The notes under the pieces were generated by a model that worked only from the letters and a program-made list of their open reading frames with translations, was not told the origin of the DNA and searched no databases. This document shows positions 8,732 to 17,883 of a DNA stretch of 64,000 nt, piece after piece. Source of the stretch: Stackebrandtia albiflava. GTDB taxonomy: Bacteria; Actinomycetota; Actinomycetes; Mycobacteriales; Micromonosporaceae. Position 1 is the stretch's first letter; every line of letters begins with the position of its first letter. The stretch is from positions 62,001-126,000 of the forward strand of contig NZ_VLLL01000007.1 in the NCBI RefSeq assembly GCF_007994225.1. Reading direction: 5' to 3'. Both the position numbers and the translations under genes were made by a program.

Positions 8732-9949
8732 TCAGGCGGCCAGCTTGCGCGACAGGTTGTCGGCGATGGCGGACATGAACTCGTCGGTGGTGAGCCACGG
8801 GGTGTCGCCACCGACCAGGAGTGCGAGGTCCTTGGTCATCTGGCCGCCCTCGACGGTGTCGATGCAGACCTTCTCCAGGGTGTCGGCGAACTCGGTGACG
8901 GCGGGGGTGCCGTCGAGCTTGCCGCGGTGCGCCAGGCCCCGGGTCCACGCGAAGATCGACGCGATGGGGTTGGTCGAGGTCTTCTCGCCGCGCTGGTAGG
9001 CGCGGTAGTGACGGGTGACGGTGCCGTGCGCGGCCTCGGCCTCGACGGTCTTGCCGTCGGGGGTCATCAGGACCGAGGTCATCAGGCCCAGCGAGCCGAA
9101 GCCCTGCGCGACGATGTCGGACTGGACGTCGCCGTCGTAGTTCTTGCAGGCCCAGACGTAGCCGCCCTCCCACTTCAGCGCGGCCGCGACCATGTCGTCG
9201 ATCAGGCGGTGCTCGTAGGTGAGGCCCCGGGCGTCGAACTCGGCCTTGAACTCGGTGTCGAAGATCTCCTGGAAGATGTCCTTGAACCGGCCGTCGTACG
9301 CCTTGAGGATGGTGTTCTTGGTCGACATGTACACCGGGAAGTCCCGGGCGAGGCCGTAACGGAACGAGGCGCGCGCGAAGTCGCGGATCGACGCGTCGAG
9401 GTTGTACATGGACAGGGCGACACCGGAGCCGGGGAAGTCGTAGACCTCCATCTCCATGGGCTCGCCGCCGTCCTTGGGGGTGAAGGTCATGGTCAGGGTG
9501 CCTTCACCGGGGATCTTGATGTCGGTGGCGCGGTACTGGTCGCCGAAGGCGTGACGGCCGACGATGATGGGCTTGGTCCAGCCGGGCACCAACCGGGGGA
9601 CGTTGCTCATGATGATGGGCTCGCGGAAGATCACGCCGCCGAGGATGTTGCGGATGGTGCCGTTGGGCGACCGCCACATCTTCTTCAGCCCGAACTCCTC
9701 GACCCGCGCCTCGTCGGGGGTGATGGTGGCGCACTTGACGCCGACGGAGTGCTCCTTGATGGCGTTGGCCGAGTCCACGGTGACCTGGTCGTCGGTGGCG
9801 TCGCGGTGCTCGATCGACAGGTCGTAGTACTTCAGGTCGACGTCCAGGTACGGCAGGATCAGGGTGTCCTTGATCTGCTGCCAGATGATCCGGGTCATTT
9901 CGTCGCCGTCGAGTTCGACGACGGGGTTCTCTACCTTGATTTTGGCCAT
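8732..9949 (-). CDS. icd: NADP-dependent isocitrate dehydrogenase
   Basis: A 405-residue isocitrate dehydrogenase of the homodimeric, eukaryotic-like (IDP) type, which oxidises isocitrate to 2-oxoglutarate and CO2 with NADP+ in the TCA cycle. The N-terminus [20 protein letters not shown] is typical. The substrate loop [12 protein letters not shown] lies at ~95-106, and the coenzyme region [12 protein letters not shown] at ~309-320 is the NADP-type signature. Length is normal for the type. The ATG has GGAG upstream in the correct position. It is transcribed alone, with a -10-like TACTGT about 70 bp upstream but no clear -35. Confidence 0.95.
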   Translation of the reverse strand: MAKIKVENPVVELDGDEMTRIIWQQIKDTLILPYLDVDLKYYDLSIEHRDATDDQVTVDSANAIKEHSVGVKCATITPDEARVEEFGLKKMWRSPNGTIRNILGGVIFREPIIMSNVPRLVPGWTKPIIVGRHAFGDQYRATDIKIPGEGTLTMTFTPKDGGEPMEMEVYDFPGSGVALSMYNLDASIRDFARASFRYGLARDFPVYMSTKNTILKAYDGRFKDIFQEIFDTEFKAEFDARGLTYEHRLIDDMVAAALKWEGGYVWACKNYDGDVQSDIVAQGFGSLGLMTSVLMTPDGKTVEAEAAHGTVTRHYRAYQRGEKTSTNPIASIFAWTRGLAHRGKLDGTPAVTEFADTLEKVCIDTVEGGQMTKDLALLVGGDTPWLTTDEFMSAIADNLSRKLAA

Positions 9950-10158
9950 GCCTGGATTCTCCTTGCTTCGGTTTCACTGGCGCGGCGCAGGTCAGGTCGA
10001 CGGCCTGAAGCGCTAACAGTACAAGCGTACTGGAGTGCCCCGCGGGCCTCACCGTCCCGTCACTGAGTCGGTCACCACACCCCGCGACCGCCGTCCGGCC
10101 CCGGCCGGGCGACCGGGACGGGCGGCCCGGCGTGGACCGGTTCGGGCAGGATGGCGGG

Positions 10159-10989
10159 ATGGCAGTCTCCCGCCGGATCGGCAACACCGAGATCTTCGCC
10201 CTCACCGACGCCGAAGGCGGCTTCTTCACCCACCGCCACGACGCCTTCCCCGCCGCGACCCCCGAGCAGTGGCGCGCCGCCGACCGGTTCGATCCCGGCG
10301 CGGTCACCACCGAGGGGAGGTGGTGGCTGCAGTTCCGGTGCTTCGCGGTGCGCACCGCCGGTGGCGTCACGATGATCGACACCGGGGTCGGCCCCGCCGA
10401 CTCGCCCGCCGCGTCCTGGGCACCGGTTCCGGGGCGGCTGCCGGAGGAGCTGGCGGAGGTCGGCATCTCACCGGACGACGTCACCCGGGTGGTGATGACC
10501 CACCTGCACACCGACCACATCGGATGGTCGGTGACGCGCCGGGACGACAGGCTGCTGCCGTTCTTCCCGAACGCGGAGTACCTGTTGCAGGCGGCGGAGT
10601 TGGCGGCGGTGCGGGAGTTGAACCCGCACCTGCGGCACACGTTGATCGCGCCGCTGCAGGAGGCCGGCCGGCTGCGTGTCGTCGACGGCGACGAACGGTT
10701 GTCCCCGGAACTGCGCGCGGTGGCGACCCCCGGCCACACACCCGGCCATCAGAGCGTCCTCGTCGACGACGGCACCGACCTGGTGACGATCACCGGCGAC
10801 CTGTTGGTACACCCGATCCAACTGCTGTACCCGGACGTCGCGTACAGCCACGAGAGCGACCCCGAACTGGCGAGGCGGAGCCGTGTCGCCCTACTGCACG
10901 AGGCGGCGGAACGCCACGGCGAGTTGGCGACCCCGCACCTGACCGAGCCGTTCCTCCGGGTCCCGGAGGGCACGCTCCCGTCCCGGTGA
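10159..10989 (+). CDS. metallo-beta-lactamase-fold hydrolase
   Basis: A 276-residue MBL-fold enzyme. The zinc motif HLHTDH lies at residues 115-120 (His115, His117, Asp119, His120), the downstream metal His is in ATPGHTPGHQS near residue 194, and a further Asp is in ITGDLLVHP. This set matches the glyoxalase II/lactonase-like branch of cytosolic hydrolases; the substrate is unknown. The ATG at 10159 (MAVSRRIGN) is preferred. An in-frame GTG at 10132 would add nine residues but has no ribosome site. Confidence 0.8.
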   Translation: MAVSRRIGNTEIFALTDAEGGFFTHRHDAFPAATPEQWRAADRFDPGAVTTEGRWWLQFRCFAVRTAGGVTMIDTGVGPADSPAASWAPVPGRLPEELAEVGISPDDVTRVVMTHLHTDHIGWSVTRRDDRLLPFFPNAEYLLQAAELAAVRELNPHLRHTLIAPLQEAGRLRVVDGDERLSPELRAVATPGHTPGHQSVLVDDGTDLVTITGDLLVHPIQLLYPDVAYSHESDPELARRSRVALLHEAAERHGELATPHLTEPFLRVPEGTLPSR

Positions 10990-11277
10990 GCCCCGGCGCG
11001 GGGAGCAGGCCGAGCTCGGCGAGGCGCCTCGGTGCGGCACCCTGGCTCCGGAGAACTACGCCGACACCTGGACACCGACCTGCGGTACCGGCACCGGATC
11101 GGCGCGGCGCGCCGGGTCGGCTGCCGTTCCACCGACCCGGCGACGAGGAGTACTGGGAGTTCGGCCTAGACCGGTCACCGGAGACGGCGAGGTGACGGTC
11201 CTGCGTCACGACCATCTCGGCGGCGTGCCGCCCGAGGTGTGGGCCGAGTCGTTCGGCGGATTCGTCCTGCGGTGCCG
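10990..11277 (+). pseudogene. possible decayed SMI1/KNR4-like remnant
   Basis: No intact gene is present, but protein-like stretches appear in two plus-strand frames. One contains GDEEYWEFGL and stops at about 11195. The other, out of frame with it, reads GEVTVLRHDHLGGVPPEVW and then AESFGGFVLRC up to about 11275. Joined by one frameshift near 11165 they resemble the C-terminal half of an SMI1/KNR4-type (SUKH) protein, often an immunity protein. No start codon or N-terminal half is recognisable. It may also be chance coding potential. Confidence 0.3.
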
Positions 11278-11799
11278 TCACGAGATCGGAGGCGTCCGAC
11301 GCCGCACGTGGAACCTCACCGCCACCGGGCCGGGTCCGGCCGGTGGCAGGCCCAGGGCGGCCCGGCGCGCCGCCAACGGCGGGTACCCGGTGGCCGAGTC
11401 CAGCACGCTCGGTGACGGCGTCCCGCGTCGCCACCAGGTCCCCTCCGGGGAGTGCACGGTGACCGGTGTCCCGGCCGGCAGTACGGTCGCCGGGTCGAGT
11501 CGCCACCACCGGCGCGCCCCGACCACGACGAGATGGTCCACCCCGCCGGTTCCGGTCACGGCGGGAAGCCCCGCGTCGGTGAGGGCACGCCGTGTCCAGT
11601 GCGCCGCCGGGTGCCGCAACGGGCCGAGGTAGCCGACCCGCCCCGACTCGGCCGCCCGGATCCGCAGGTAGCCGAGTTCGTAACCCGGCCCGGGCGGGCC
11701 GCCCCGCGCGACCTCCGCCGCCAGGTCGTGCCCGAACCGGTCGTACCAGTCGCACAACCGGTCGAGCAGTCCGGTGTCACGCATCGTCGGAGTGTTCAC
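11278..11799 (-). CDS. hypothetical protein, unknown family
   Basis: A 173-residue soluble protein with no signal peptide or TM segment; no family was recognised. It is rich in Trp, Arg and Gly, with an acidic N-terminal helix (LLDRLCDWYDRFGHDLAAEV) and then a mostly beta-like sequence. The GTG at 11799 overlaps the stop of the upstream DUF998-type gene as GTGA, implying translational coupling and supporting this start. The C-terminus runs into the region of possible pseudogene remains on the other strand. Confidence 0.55.
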   Translation of the reverse strand: MNTPTMRDTGLLDRLCDWYDRFGHDLAAEVARGGPPGPGYELGYLRIRAAESGRVGYLGPLRHPAAHWTRRALTDAGLPAVTGTGGVDHLVVVGARRWWRLDPATVLPAGTPVTVHSPEGTWWRRGTPSPSVLDSATGYPPLAARRAALGLPPAGPGPVAVRFHVRRRTPPIS

Positions 11800-12443
11800 C
11801 CCGCCACCACCTCTCGTTCGGGGGCGGGGACGACCGCCGGGGACTCCGTCCGCCGGTCACGCGCCCCCATCACCCACAGGAATCCGATGTGGACGAACAG
11901 CAGTGCCCGTTGCGGCAGACCGCGCCAGCTCCCGCCGTCGGCCAGCCACGGCAGGAAGGTGTTCACGGTGGTGATCAGCAACGTCACCACCGACACGATC
12001 GCCAGCCAGCGCAGCACGACACCGTGCCGGCCGCCGCGGCACGTGACCGCCAGCCACACCGCCACCCCGGTCACGCCCACGAACGCCGCGCCGGCCGCGT
12101 ACCGGTGCACCTGCCCGGCGAACGTCGAGACCGCGACACCGGCGTCGGTGGGGAACACCACCACCAGCACGTACATCACCGCCGCCCCGGACAGTCCCCA
12201 CACCGCCGGCCTCGACCGGCCGAGGAACGCCAACGCCGTCAACCCGCACGCGGCGGCCACCGCGAACGCGCTCGCCGCGAACACGGCGTCCCCCGGGGAG
12301 CCCAGCGCGTAACTGGAGACCGGCTGCCGCAACGGGTCCACCCGGTCGGCGGCCGCCACGTGCAGGAACGCGAAACCCGCCAAAGCGACGGCCGCCGCGA
12401 TCCGGGTGGCCGTCCCGCCCATGCGTGCCATGTTCTCGTCCAT
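11796..12443 (-). CDS. DUF998 family membrane protein
   Basis: A ~215-residue protein with six hydrophobic segments. The motif DPLRQPVSSYALG after the first TM and a Gly/Ala-rich run of helices are typical of DUF998. Function is unknown; the proteins are integral to the cytoplasmic membrane. The ATG at 12443 (MDENMARMGG) or the one at 12431 could start translation; the second has a GGACGAG just upstream. It is divergent from the sensor kinase at 12587 and translationally coupled to the hypothetical gene downstream. Confidence 0.7.
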   Translation of the reverse strand: MDENMARMGGTATRIAAAVALAGFAFLHVAAADRVDPLRQPVSSYALGSPGDAVFAASAFAVAAACGLTALAFLGRSRPAVWGLSGAAVMYVLVVVFPTDAGVAVSTFAGQVHRYAAGAAFVGVTGVAVWLAVTCRGGRHGVVLRWLAIVSVVTLLITTVNTFLPWLADGGSWRGLPQRALLFVHIGFLWVMGARDRRTESPAVVPAPEREVVAG

Positions 12444-12586
12444 GGCGGCGAACCTATGGACGATCCACGGCCGGGCCGTCACACCGCAGCGGGGTTCTGC
12501 GCCTCCACCCCCGGTACTACGCGACACCGCCGGTACCCACCCGTGGATCGACGCCGCGGCGGCCGGTACCCGCCTATCGTGTCCTG

Positions 12587-13843
12587 GTGACCCGCACCCC
12601 TCCTACGGACAATCCGGTGCGCCGGGTCGTCAGCCTGCTGATCGACACCGGTCCCCCCTTCGACGGCCGTTGGCGTTTCCGGTTCACGACCGTCCTGGCG
12701 CTGGTGGGGCCGGGCTCGGTGCCGTTCGCGGTGCTGCTGTTCGCCGTGCAGAACCAGATCCTGCGCACCAACTACGGCGTCCCGGGTATCTCGCTGCTCA
12801 TCGCGTTGCTGACCGGGATCTCGGTGCTGGCGGCCCGGTTCCATCCGTTGGCGGCCTGGCTGATGTGGCTGGCGTCGGCGGCGTGGGCGGCGGTCGCGGC
12901 CGTGCAGCAGACCGGCGACCCGTGGCCGTTGACGCCGGGCGGCCTGTTCGCGCTGCTGGTGGTGCAGTTCGCGGTGGCCAGGGACGCCCGGACACTGTGG
13001 GCGTTGACGACGTGGGTGGTGAACCTGCTCGTCTTCTACGGCATCAGCCAGGAGATGCCCGGTGTCCTCGCGCAGCAGAACCTGCTGTTGGCGTCGCTGT
13101 TGAGCCTGGCCGCCCTGCTGATCGGGGTCATGGTGCGGGCGTCCCGTCGTGCCCGGCGCCGGGTGGAGGAGGAGGCCAGGCTCACCGCCGAGGAACGGAC
13201 CCGGCGGCGGCTGCTGGAGGAACGCACCCGGATCGCCAGGGAGCTGCACGACGTGGTCGCGCACCACATGTCGGTCATCACGGTGCAGGCCGCCACCGCC
13301 CCGTACCGGCTCCCGGACCTGCCCGAGGACGTCCGGGCCGAGTTCCACTCGATCGGTGCGCAGGCCCGGCAGTCGTTGGCGGAACTGCGCCGCCTGTTGA
13401 CGGTGCTGCGCAACGAGGACGACGCCGCCGAACGGGAGCCGTTGCCCGGCATGGAGAGGCTCGCCGAACTGGTCGAGTCGGTCCGGCGTTCCGGTACGCC
13501 CGTCGATCTGCGGACCGACGACGTGTCGGGGTTGCCGGAGGCGGTGGCGTTGACCGGGTACCGGATCGTGCAGGAGGCGTTGAGCAACGTGGTCCGGCAC
13601 GCACCGGGCGCGGCGGTGGCGGTGCGGGTGGCCGTGACGGCGGCGGCCGTGGAGATCACCGTGGTGAACTCGGTACCCCCGGAGGGGGTGCGCGCGGTAC
13701 CGGAGGGGGCGGGCCTGGGACTGGCGGGGATGCGGGAACGGGTGACACTGCTGTCGGGCGAACTCTCCACCGTCGCGACCGACGACGGTGGTTTCCGGGT
13801 CCACGCGGTGCTGCCGCTGGGCGACGACGAGGAGGATCGATGA
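12587..13843 (+). CDS. sensor histidine kinase, DesK/NarL-partner type
   Basis: A 418-residue sensor kinase. Roughly 150 N-terminal residues form four to five TM helices with almost no extracellular domain. A short charged coiled coil (AEERTRRRLLEERTRIAR) follows, then the HisKA_3 box ELHDVVAHHMSVI with phospho-acceptor His221, and a C-terminal HATPase_c domain with GLGLAGMRERV. Such kinases respond to membrane or envelope state. The GTG at 12587 (VTRTPPTDNP) is the first plausible start. The stop overlaps the start of the response regulator by four bases (ATGA), so the two form a coupled two-component operon. Confidence 0.85.
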   Translation: MTRTPPTDNPVRRVVSLLIDTGPPFDGRWRFRFTTVLALVGPGSVPFAVLLFAVQNQILRTNYGVPGISLLIALLTGISVLAARFHPLAAWLMWLASAAWAAVAAVQQTGDPWPLTPGGLFALLVVQFAVARDARTLWALTTWVVNLLVFYGISQEMPGVLAQQNLLLASLLSLAALLIGVMVRASRRARRRVEEEARLTAEERTRRRLLEERTRIARELHDVVAHHMSVITVQAATAPYRLPDLPEDVRAEFHSIGAQARQSLAELRRLLTVLRNEDDAAEREPLPGMERLAELVESVRRSGTPVDLRTDDVSGLPEAVALTGYRIVQEALSNVVRHAPGAAVAVRVAVTAAAVEITVVNSVPPEGVRAVPEGAGLGLAGMRERVTLLSGELSTVATDDGGFRVHAVLPLGDDEEDR

Positions 13844-14508
13844 TCCGGGTACTGATCGCGGACGACCAGGCGATGGTGCGCGCCGGTTTCGCGGCGTTGT
13901 TGGCGTCCCAACCGGACATCGAGGTGGTCGGGGACGCCGCAGACGGCGTTCAGGCCGTCGACCGGGTCGCGCGGCTGCGTCCCGACATCGTGCTCATGGA
14001 CGTCCGGATGCCCGAGATGGACGGTCTGGCCGCCGCGAAGCGCCTGCTGTCGGAGGAGTCGGGGTTCCGGCCCAGCGTCATCATGCTCACCACCTTCGAC
14101 ATCGACGACTACATATACGAGGCATTGCGCTACGGCGCCAGCGGTTTCCTGTTGAAGGACGCACCACCGGAGGACCTGATCGCGGCGGTCCGGGTCGTCG
14201 CGGAGGGGGAGGCGTTGCTGGCGCCCTCGGTGACGCGGCGGTTGATAGCGGAGTTCGCCAGGAGTCGTCCGGCGGCGCCGGTGCGGTCGGCCCGGTTGGC
14301 GGAGTTGACCGAACGGGAACTGGACGTGCTGCGGCTGGTGGCGCGCGGTATGTCCAATAAGGAGATAGCGGGCGCGTTGTTCGTGTCGGAGCAGACGGTG
14401 AAGACCCACATCAACCGGATCTTCGCGAAACTGGGGTTGCGGGACCGGGCGCAGGCGGTGGTGTTCGCGTACGAGTCGGGGCTGATCACCGCCGGGCGAC
14501 CTGACTGA
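13840..14508 (+). CDS. LuxR/NarL-family response regulator
   Basis: A 222-residue regulator. The receiver domain covers residues 1-120, with the acidic pair Asp8/Asp9, phospho-acceptor Asp54 in VLMDVRMPEMDG, and Lys in LLKDAPPEDL. The C-terminal LuxR-type helix-turn-helix reads LTERELDVLRLVARGMSNKEIA and then VKTHINRIFAKL. It is the partner of the kinase whose gene overlaps its start, with GGAGG just upstream of the ATG. Its targets are unknown; no ABC transporter lies adjacent, as is common for this subgroup. Confidence 0.9.
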   Translation: MIRVLIADDQAMVRAGFAALLASQPDIEVVGDAADGVQAVDRVARLRPDIVLMDVRMPEMDGLAAAKRLLSEESGFRPSVIMLTTFDIDDYIYEALRYGASGFLLKDAPPEDLIAAVRVVAEGEALLAPSVTRRLIAEFARSRPAAPVRSARLAELTERELDVLRLVARGMSNKEIAGALFVSEQTVKTHINRIFAKLGLRDRAQAVVFAYESGLITAGRPD

Positions 14509-14523
14509 CCGCGCCGCGGCCGG

Positions 14524-14889
14524 TCAGCGGTCGTCCCGCCATGCCGCGTCGGCGGGTGGTGCAGCGGTGGCGAGGAGGTGCGCGACGATCCGGAACGCCT
14601 CCGGCAACGGCACGGTGTCGGCGTCCGGGTACTCGTCGTCCTGGCCGTTCTCCAGCCGGAAGCCGTCGCCGTGACCGACCGCACCGGGTGAGGTCGCGTG
14701 CCCACCCGCATCGCCCGGTCCGCGCAGCAGCATGACCATCGCCCGTTCGCCGTTGGTGACGTACGTCAGTGAGCGGCCGTCGGGGTGGGTGAGCCGGGTC
14801 TCGTACCGTCCCCGCGCCATCCGGCCACGCAACAGTGCCCCGACGTCCTCCGCCGTCACCGGCTCACCGTCCGCGGTCCACGGTTCCAT
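14524..14889 (-). CDS. small cytosolic protein, Imm1-like (putative immunity protein)
   Basis: A 121-residue acidic protein with no TM segment. It combines RSLTYVTNGERAMVMLL, a Gly-rich loop GPGDAGGHA and a C-terminal run EYPDADTVPLPEAFRIV. This pattern resembles the Imm1 family, single-domain immunity proteins against nuclease or deaminase toxins. No polymorphic toxin gene is adjacent, so if it is an immunity protein it is an orphan here. The stop lies 15 nt from the convergent response regulator stop. The family call rests on recalled motifs only. Confidence 0.5.
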   Translation of the reverse strand: MEPWTADGEPVTAEDVGALLRGRMARGRYETRLTHPDGRSLTYVTNGERAMVMLLRGPGDAGGHATSPGAVGHGDGFRLENGQDDEYPDADTVPLPEAFRIVAHLLATAAPPADAAWRDDR

Positions 14890-14929
14890 CCGATGAGCCT
14901 ACGACGGCCTCTCCCCCTGGCATCGGGCC

Positions 14930-15766
14930 TCAGTCGCCCGTGACCGTGCCGCGAACCACCGCGTCGCGGCGCAGCCTTCGGGCCCGGTCCCGCTCCCTGG
15001 CCGTGTACCACTGCGCGGCCAGGACGACCGCAATGGCCACTTCGACCACGTCACCGCCGTAGTACATCCACTGCGCTCCCGTGTGGAGGTCCACCGGGTC
15101 GAAGGACGTTCCGGGCGGCGGTGTGGCGTACAGGGACTTGGCGAGGATCGCGTGTGCGGCTCCGGCGACGAACAGTGTTCCGCCTCGCAGAAGGAGACCG
15201 TGACGGTGACGAGTCGGGTCCACCTGGCACACGGCGAAACCGAACAACAGTCCCGCCGCGAGCAGGTGGAGCATCACCGCGCCGTGCCACGGTGAGTCCT
15301 GCCCGGTCGCGGCGGCCAGCGGTGTGCGGTACAGCAGCCACAGGCCACCGAGGTTCCACAGTGCCGCCACAGGCGGAAACAGCAGCCAGGAAGCGGGCCG
15401 GGAGCGCGTGGTCCGCAGCAGCGCACGACGATGCCTCCCCGGCGGCAGCGACCGCAACGTCAGCGTGACGGGTCGTGCCAGGACGAGGAGCACCGGGGCC
15501 ACCATCGCCACGGCCAGGTGACGGACCATGTGGACGGTGAACGGGCCACCCGGTGGCGTTGTCCACACCGAGACGGCGAGCAGCACACCACCGGCCGTGA
15601 ACGCCACGTCGCGGGCGTGGTTCCAGGCGTCACCGCGCCGCCGCAACCGGGCCGCAGCGACGAGATAGAGGATCACCGCCGTCACCGCGAACACGGCCAC
15701 ACCCGCCTCCACGACGGGGAACGGCGTACCGTGGCCGGGATGGGGATGGTGCGCGGACCAGGTCAT
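14930..15766 (-). CDS. CtaG-type cytochrome c oxidase assembly membrane protein
   Basis: A 278-residue protein with about seven TM helices, matching the caa3_CtaG family. Conserved membrane histidines and prolines are visible, for example HMVRHLAVAMVAPVLLVL, and a late YYGGDVVEVAIAVVLAAQW helix. The family takes part in assembling or delivering copper to haem-copper oxidases. A His-rich N-terminus (SAHHPHPGHG) could bind copper. The ATG at 15766 overlaps the stop of the DUF2243 gene (ATGA), a pairing often seen in Actinobacteria. Confidence 0.8.
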   Translation of the reverse strand: MTWSAHHPHPGHGTPFPVVEAGVAVFAVTAVILYLVAAARLRRRGDAWNHARDVAFTAGGVLLAVSVWTTPPGGPFTVHMVRHLAVAMVAPVLLVLARPVTLTLRSLPPGRHRRALLRTTRSRPASWLLFPPVAALWNLGGLWLLYRTPLAAATGQDSPWHGAVMLHLLAAGLLFGFAVCQVDPTRHRHGLLLRGGTLFVAGAAHAILAKSLYATPPPGTSFDPVDLHTGAQWMYYGGDVVEVAIAVVLAAQWYTARERDRARRLRRDAVVRGTVTGD

Positions 15767-16251
15767 CGACGTCCGTCCCCGCCTGCACGGCGGTTCTTCT
15801 CCGCGCGGACGACCAAGACCAGCCCGACGACCAACAGGATCACCGCCGCGCCGTTCCACGCGAGGTCATACGGCAACAAGTCCACACCGTAACGGATCTG
15901 GTGCAGCCGCAGCAGTTTGTGGTCGACGACGCCGTCGAACAGTTGGAAGCCGCCGAGTCCGAGGAACAGGCCGGACCACGCGTGCGGCACCGACAGGGCG
16001 TGGCGGCGGCGCAGGTCGGCGAACCACGCGAACCCCGCCACCATGCCCAGGAGTTCGGCGGTGTGGAGCAGGCCGTCGGAGAGCAGCCCGATCGCGGGCG
16101 TGGCGCGGTCGTAGAAGTGGTGCCACGCGAGGATCTGGTGGAAGACGATCTCGTCGACGGCGGCCATGATCGCCACACCGATCAAGGCGCAGGCCGCCGT
16201 GGAACGACCCGGCGACCGGCCACCGGAGCCGTGCCGGAACGCGCCGGACAT
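15763..16251 (-). CDS. DUF2243 family membrane protein
   Basis: A 162-residue protein with four predicted TM helices. The DUF2243 signature is clear: DEIVFHQILAWHHFYD near the first helix, GLLSDGLLHT and LFDGVVDHKLLRLHQIRYGVDLLPYDL. The conserved membrane His/Asp residues suggest metal binding; a link to copper or oxidase assembly is inferred from its translational coupling to the CtaG-type gene. GGAGGTCGG lies in front of the ATG. Confidence 0.8.
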   Translation of the reverse strand: MSGAFRHGSGGRSPGRSTAACALIGVAIMAAVDEIVFHQILAWHHFYDRATPAIGLLSDGLLHTAELLGMVAGFAWFADLRRRHALSVPHAWSGLFLGLGGFQLFDGVVDHKLLRLHQIRYGVDLLPYDLAWNGAAVILLVVGLVLVVRAEKNRRAGGDGRR

Positions 16252-16369
16252 CCGACCTCCCCTCGTCCACCGCCGCCCGAGACGGCCACGGCGCCGCGGC
16301 TACCCGGTCGCACTACCCGCGCCGGTCGGATCGAAACGCCCGTAGGGGAGGCCTCGTCGACGGCGGACG

Positions 16370-16882
16370 TCAGCCGAGGGCGGCGGCTATCGTGGCGGCG
16401 GCCTCCTCGGGCGTGACGTGGGCGGTGTCGACGGTCAGCGGTGGCCGGTCCCACGGCTCGTACCGGCGGGCCCGCACCGCACCCCAGTCGGGTTTGACCA
16501 GTCCCGGGACGTCGGTCTCCCGTTGTTCGATCCGGCGACGGTGTACGTCGCCGTCGGAGCAGACGAGCTCCACCTCGCGGATGTCCGCGCCCGCCGCCGA
16601 GGCGACCCGTCGCCAGGCGTCACGGGTCTCCGGCAGGGGGTTGACACACTCCACCAGCACACTCAGCCCGGCGCGCAACTGGTCGTCGGCGATCCGGTGA
16701 CACGTCAGGTAGCCCACCGCGTGGAGTTCACCCGCCAACTCACCCGAATCCCTGATCGCCTGCTCGACGGTGTCCATACGCAGGTATGGGACACGCAGCC
16801 GCGCGACCAGCCGTTCGGCCACCGTGGTCTTGCCCGTACCGGGCAGCCCGCACAGCAGGATCAGGGTGGGTGTCGGCGCCAT
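16370..16882 (-). CDS. small P-loop AAA/kinase-like protein
   Basis: A 170-residue cytosolic P-loop protein (AAA_33/zeta-toxin-like fold). Walker A GLPGTGKTTVAERL lies near residues 12-25 and an acidic strand LRMDTVEQAI follows. A lid with several Arg residues (VHRRRIEQRE) resembles small-molecule kinases. The substrate is unknown. The ATG at 16882 starts right at the first beta strand (MAPTPTLILLCG); an upstream in-frame ATG at 16924 would add 14 residues. It lies 55 nt downstream of the Fn3-like protein gene on the same strand and may end the ESX-side operon. Confidence 0.7.
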   Translation of the reverse strand: MAPTPTLILLCGLPGTGKTTVAERLVARLRVPYLRMDTVEQAIRDSGELAGELHAVGYLTCHRIADDQLRAGLSVLVECVNPLPETRDAWRRVASAAGADIREVELVCSDGDVHRRRIEQRETDVPGLVKPDWGAVRARRYEPWDRPPLTVDTAHVTPEEAAATIAAALG

Positions 16883-16937
16883 GCCGGAAACCGTACCCGA
16901 CAGCGGGCCTCCGCGTGAGTCCACTGAGGGTGAACGG

Positions 16938-17789
16938 TCAGCGCTGGATCCAGAAGACGGCGGTCTGGCCGAGTCCCGCGACGTTGAACGCCTGCACGCT
17001 CATGCAGTCGAGCGAGTCGCGGTACACCTCCACGTCGAAGGTGTACGAGTCCACACCCGCGAGGTGGTTGCCGGAGCAGTCGGTGACCAGGTAGCCGAGG
17101 ATGTCCGCGCCGCCGTCGTCGGCGGGCGTCTCCCACTTCGCCGCGTATCTGCCGTCGCCCGCCCACCACGCCCCGAACAGGGTGGGGTGGCTCGGCACGG
17201 TCACCGATTCCGGCGCGGAGTCGTCCGGTTCCCCGGCGTCGTCCTCGGGCACCTCCGACTCCGGGGCGGACGAGGACGGGGTGTCCTCACCCTCCGGCGG
17301 CGTCGGTTCCGCGGTCGAGCCGGCGGGCACCGGTTTCCCCGACGCCGGTGAGGAGTCCGGGGTCTCGGTCGCGACCGGACCCGGTTCGGCCGCCGGGGCG
17401 GGCGTTCCCATCGCCGACAGGCCGACCAGTCCCCCGGTGACGGCCGCGACGAGCAGCACCAGTGCCGCCGGAATCAGCCAGCGCGGGCGCGGCCGGGAGG
17501 GCTTCGGCGGTGTCGCGGTGACGATCGGCAGTTCACGGGTGTGGTCGGGGTCGTCCTCGACGGGCCCCGGCGGGGTCGTGGTGAAGACCGGTTCCGGCGG
17601 CGGTGTCGGCTCGGCCGTCGGCTCCTCCGGCGGCGACGGGTCGGGAACGGTCGTCGAAGGGGGATCCCAGAAGCCGCGGATCCGTTCGGGGGCCGGTGAA
17701 CGCGGCGCCACCGGCACGATCGGGTGCTCCTGGGTGTCGTCGGACCCGTCGTGCGGCGCGAACGGGTCGATCGGTCGCTGGTCTCGCAT
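16938..17789 (-). CDS. single-TM protein with extracellular Fn3-like domain
   Basis: A 283-residue protein. A Pro/Glu/Thr-rich cytoplasmic region (residues ~1-110) is followed by one TM helix (WLIPAALVLLVAAVTGGLVGL), a Pro/Ser/Glu-rich stalk and a C-terminal ~85-residue domain. The last has a fibronectin-III-like core (WETPADDGGADILGYLVTDC) and two Cys that may form a disulphide. It is the last of four single-TM proteins behind the two WXG100 genes and probably faces the exterior. Function is unknown; adhesion or secretion-related binding are guesses. Confidence 0.65.
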   Translation of the reverse strand: MRDQRPIDPFAPHDGSDDTQEHPIVPVAPRSPAPERIRGFWDPPSTTVPDPSPPEEPTAEPTPPPEPVFTTTPPGPVEDDPDHTRELPIVTATPPKPSRPRPRWLIPAALVLLVAAVTGGLVGLSAMGTPAPAAEPGPVATETPDSSPASGKPVPAGSTAEPTPPEGEDTPSSSAPESEVPEDDAGEPDDSAPESVTVPSHPTLFGAWWAGDGRYAAKWETPADDGGADILGYLVTDCSGNHLAGVDSYTFDVEVYRDSLDCMSVQAFNVAGLGQTAVFWIQR

Positions 17790-17883
17790 TCCTGCCGTCC
17801 TCAAGGGGCGTTCCACCCGGACGGCACACCCCGGGAGGCGGCGGCCGGCCTCACACCGGTCCGTCGCCGTCACCGGCCGGGCG

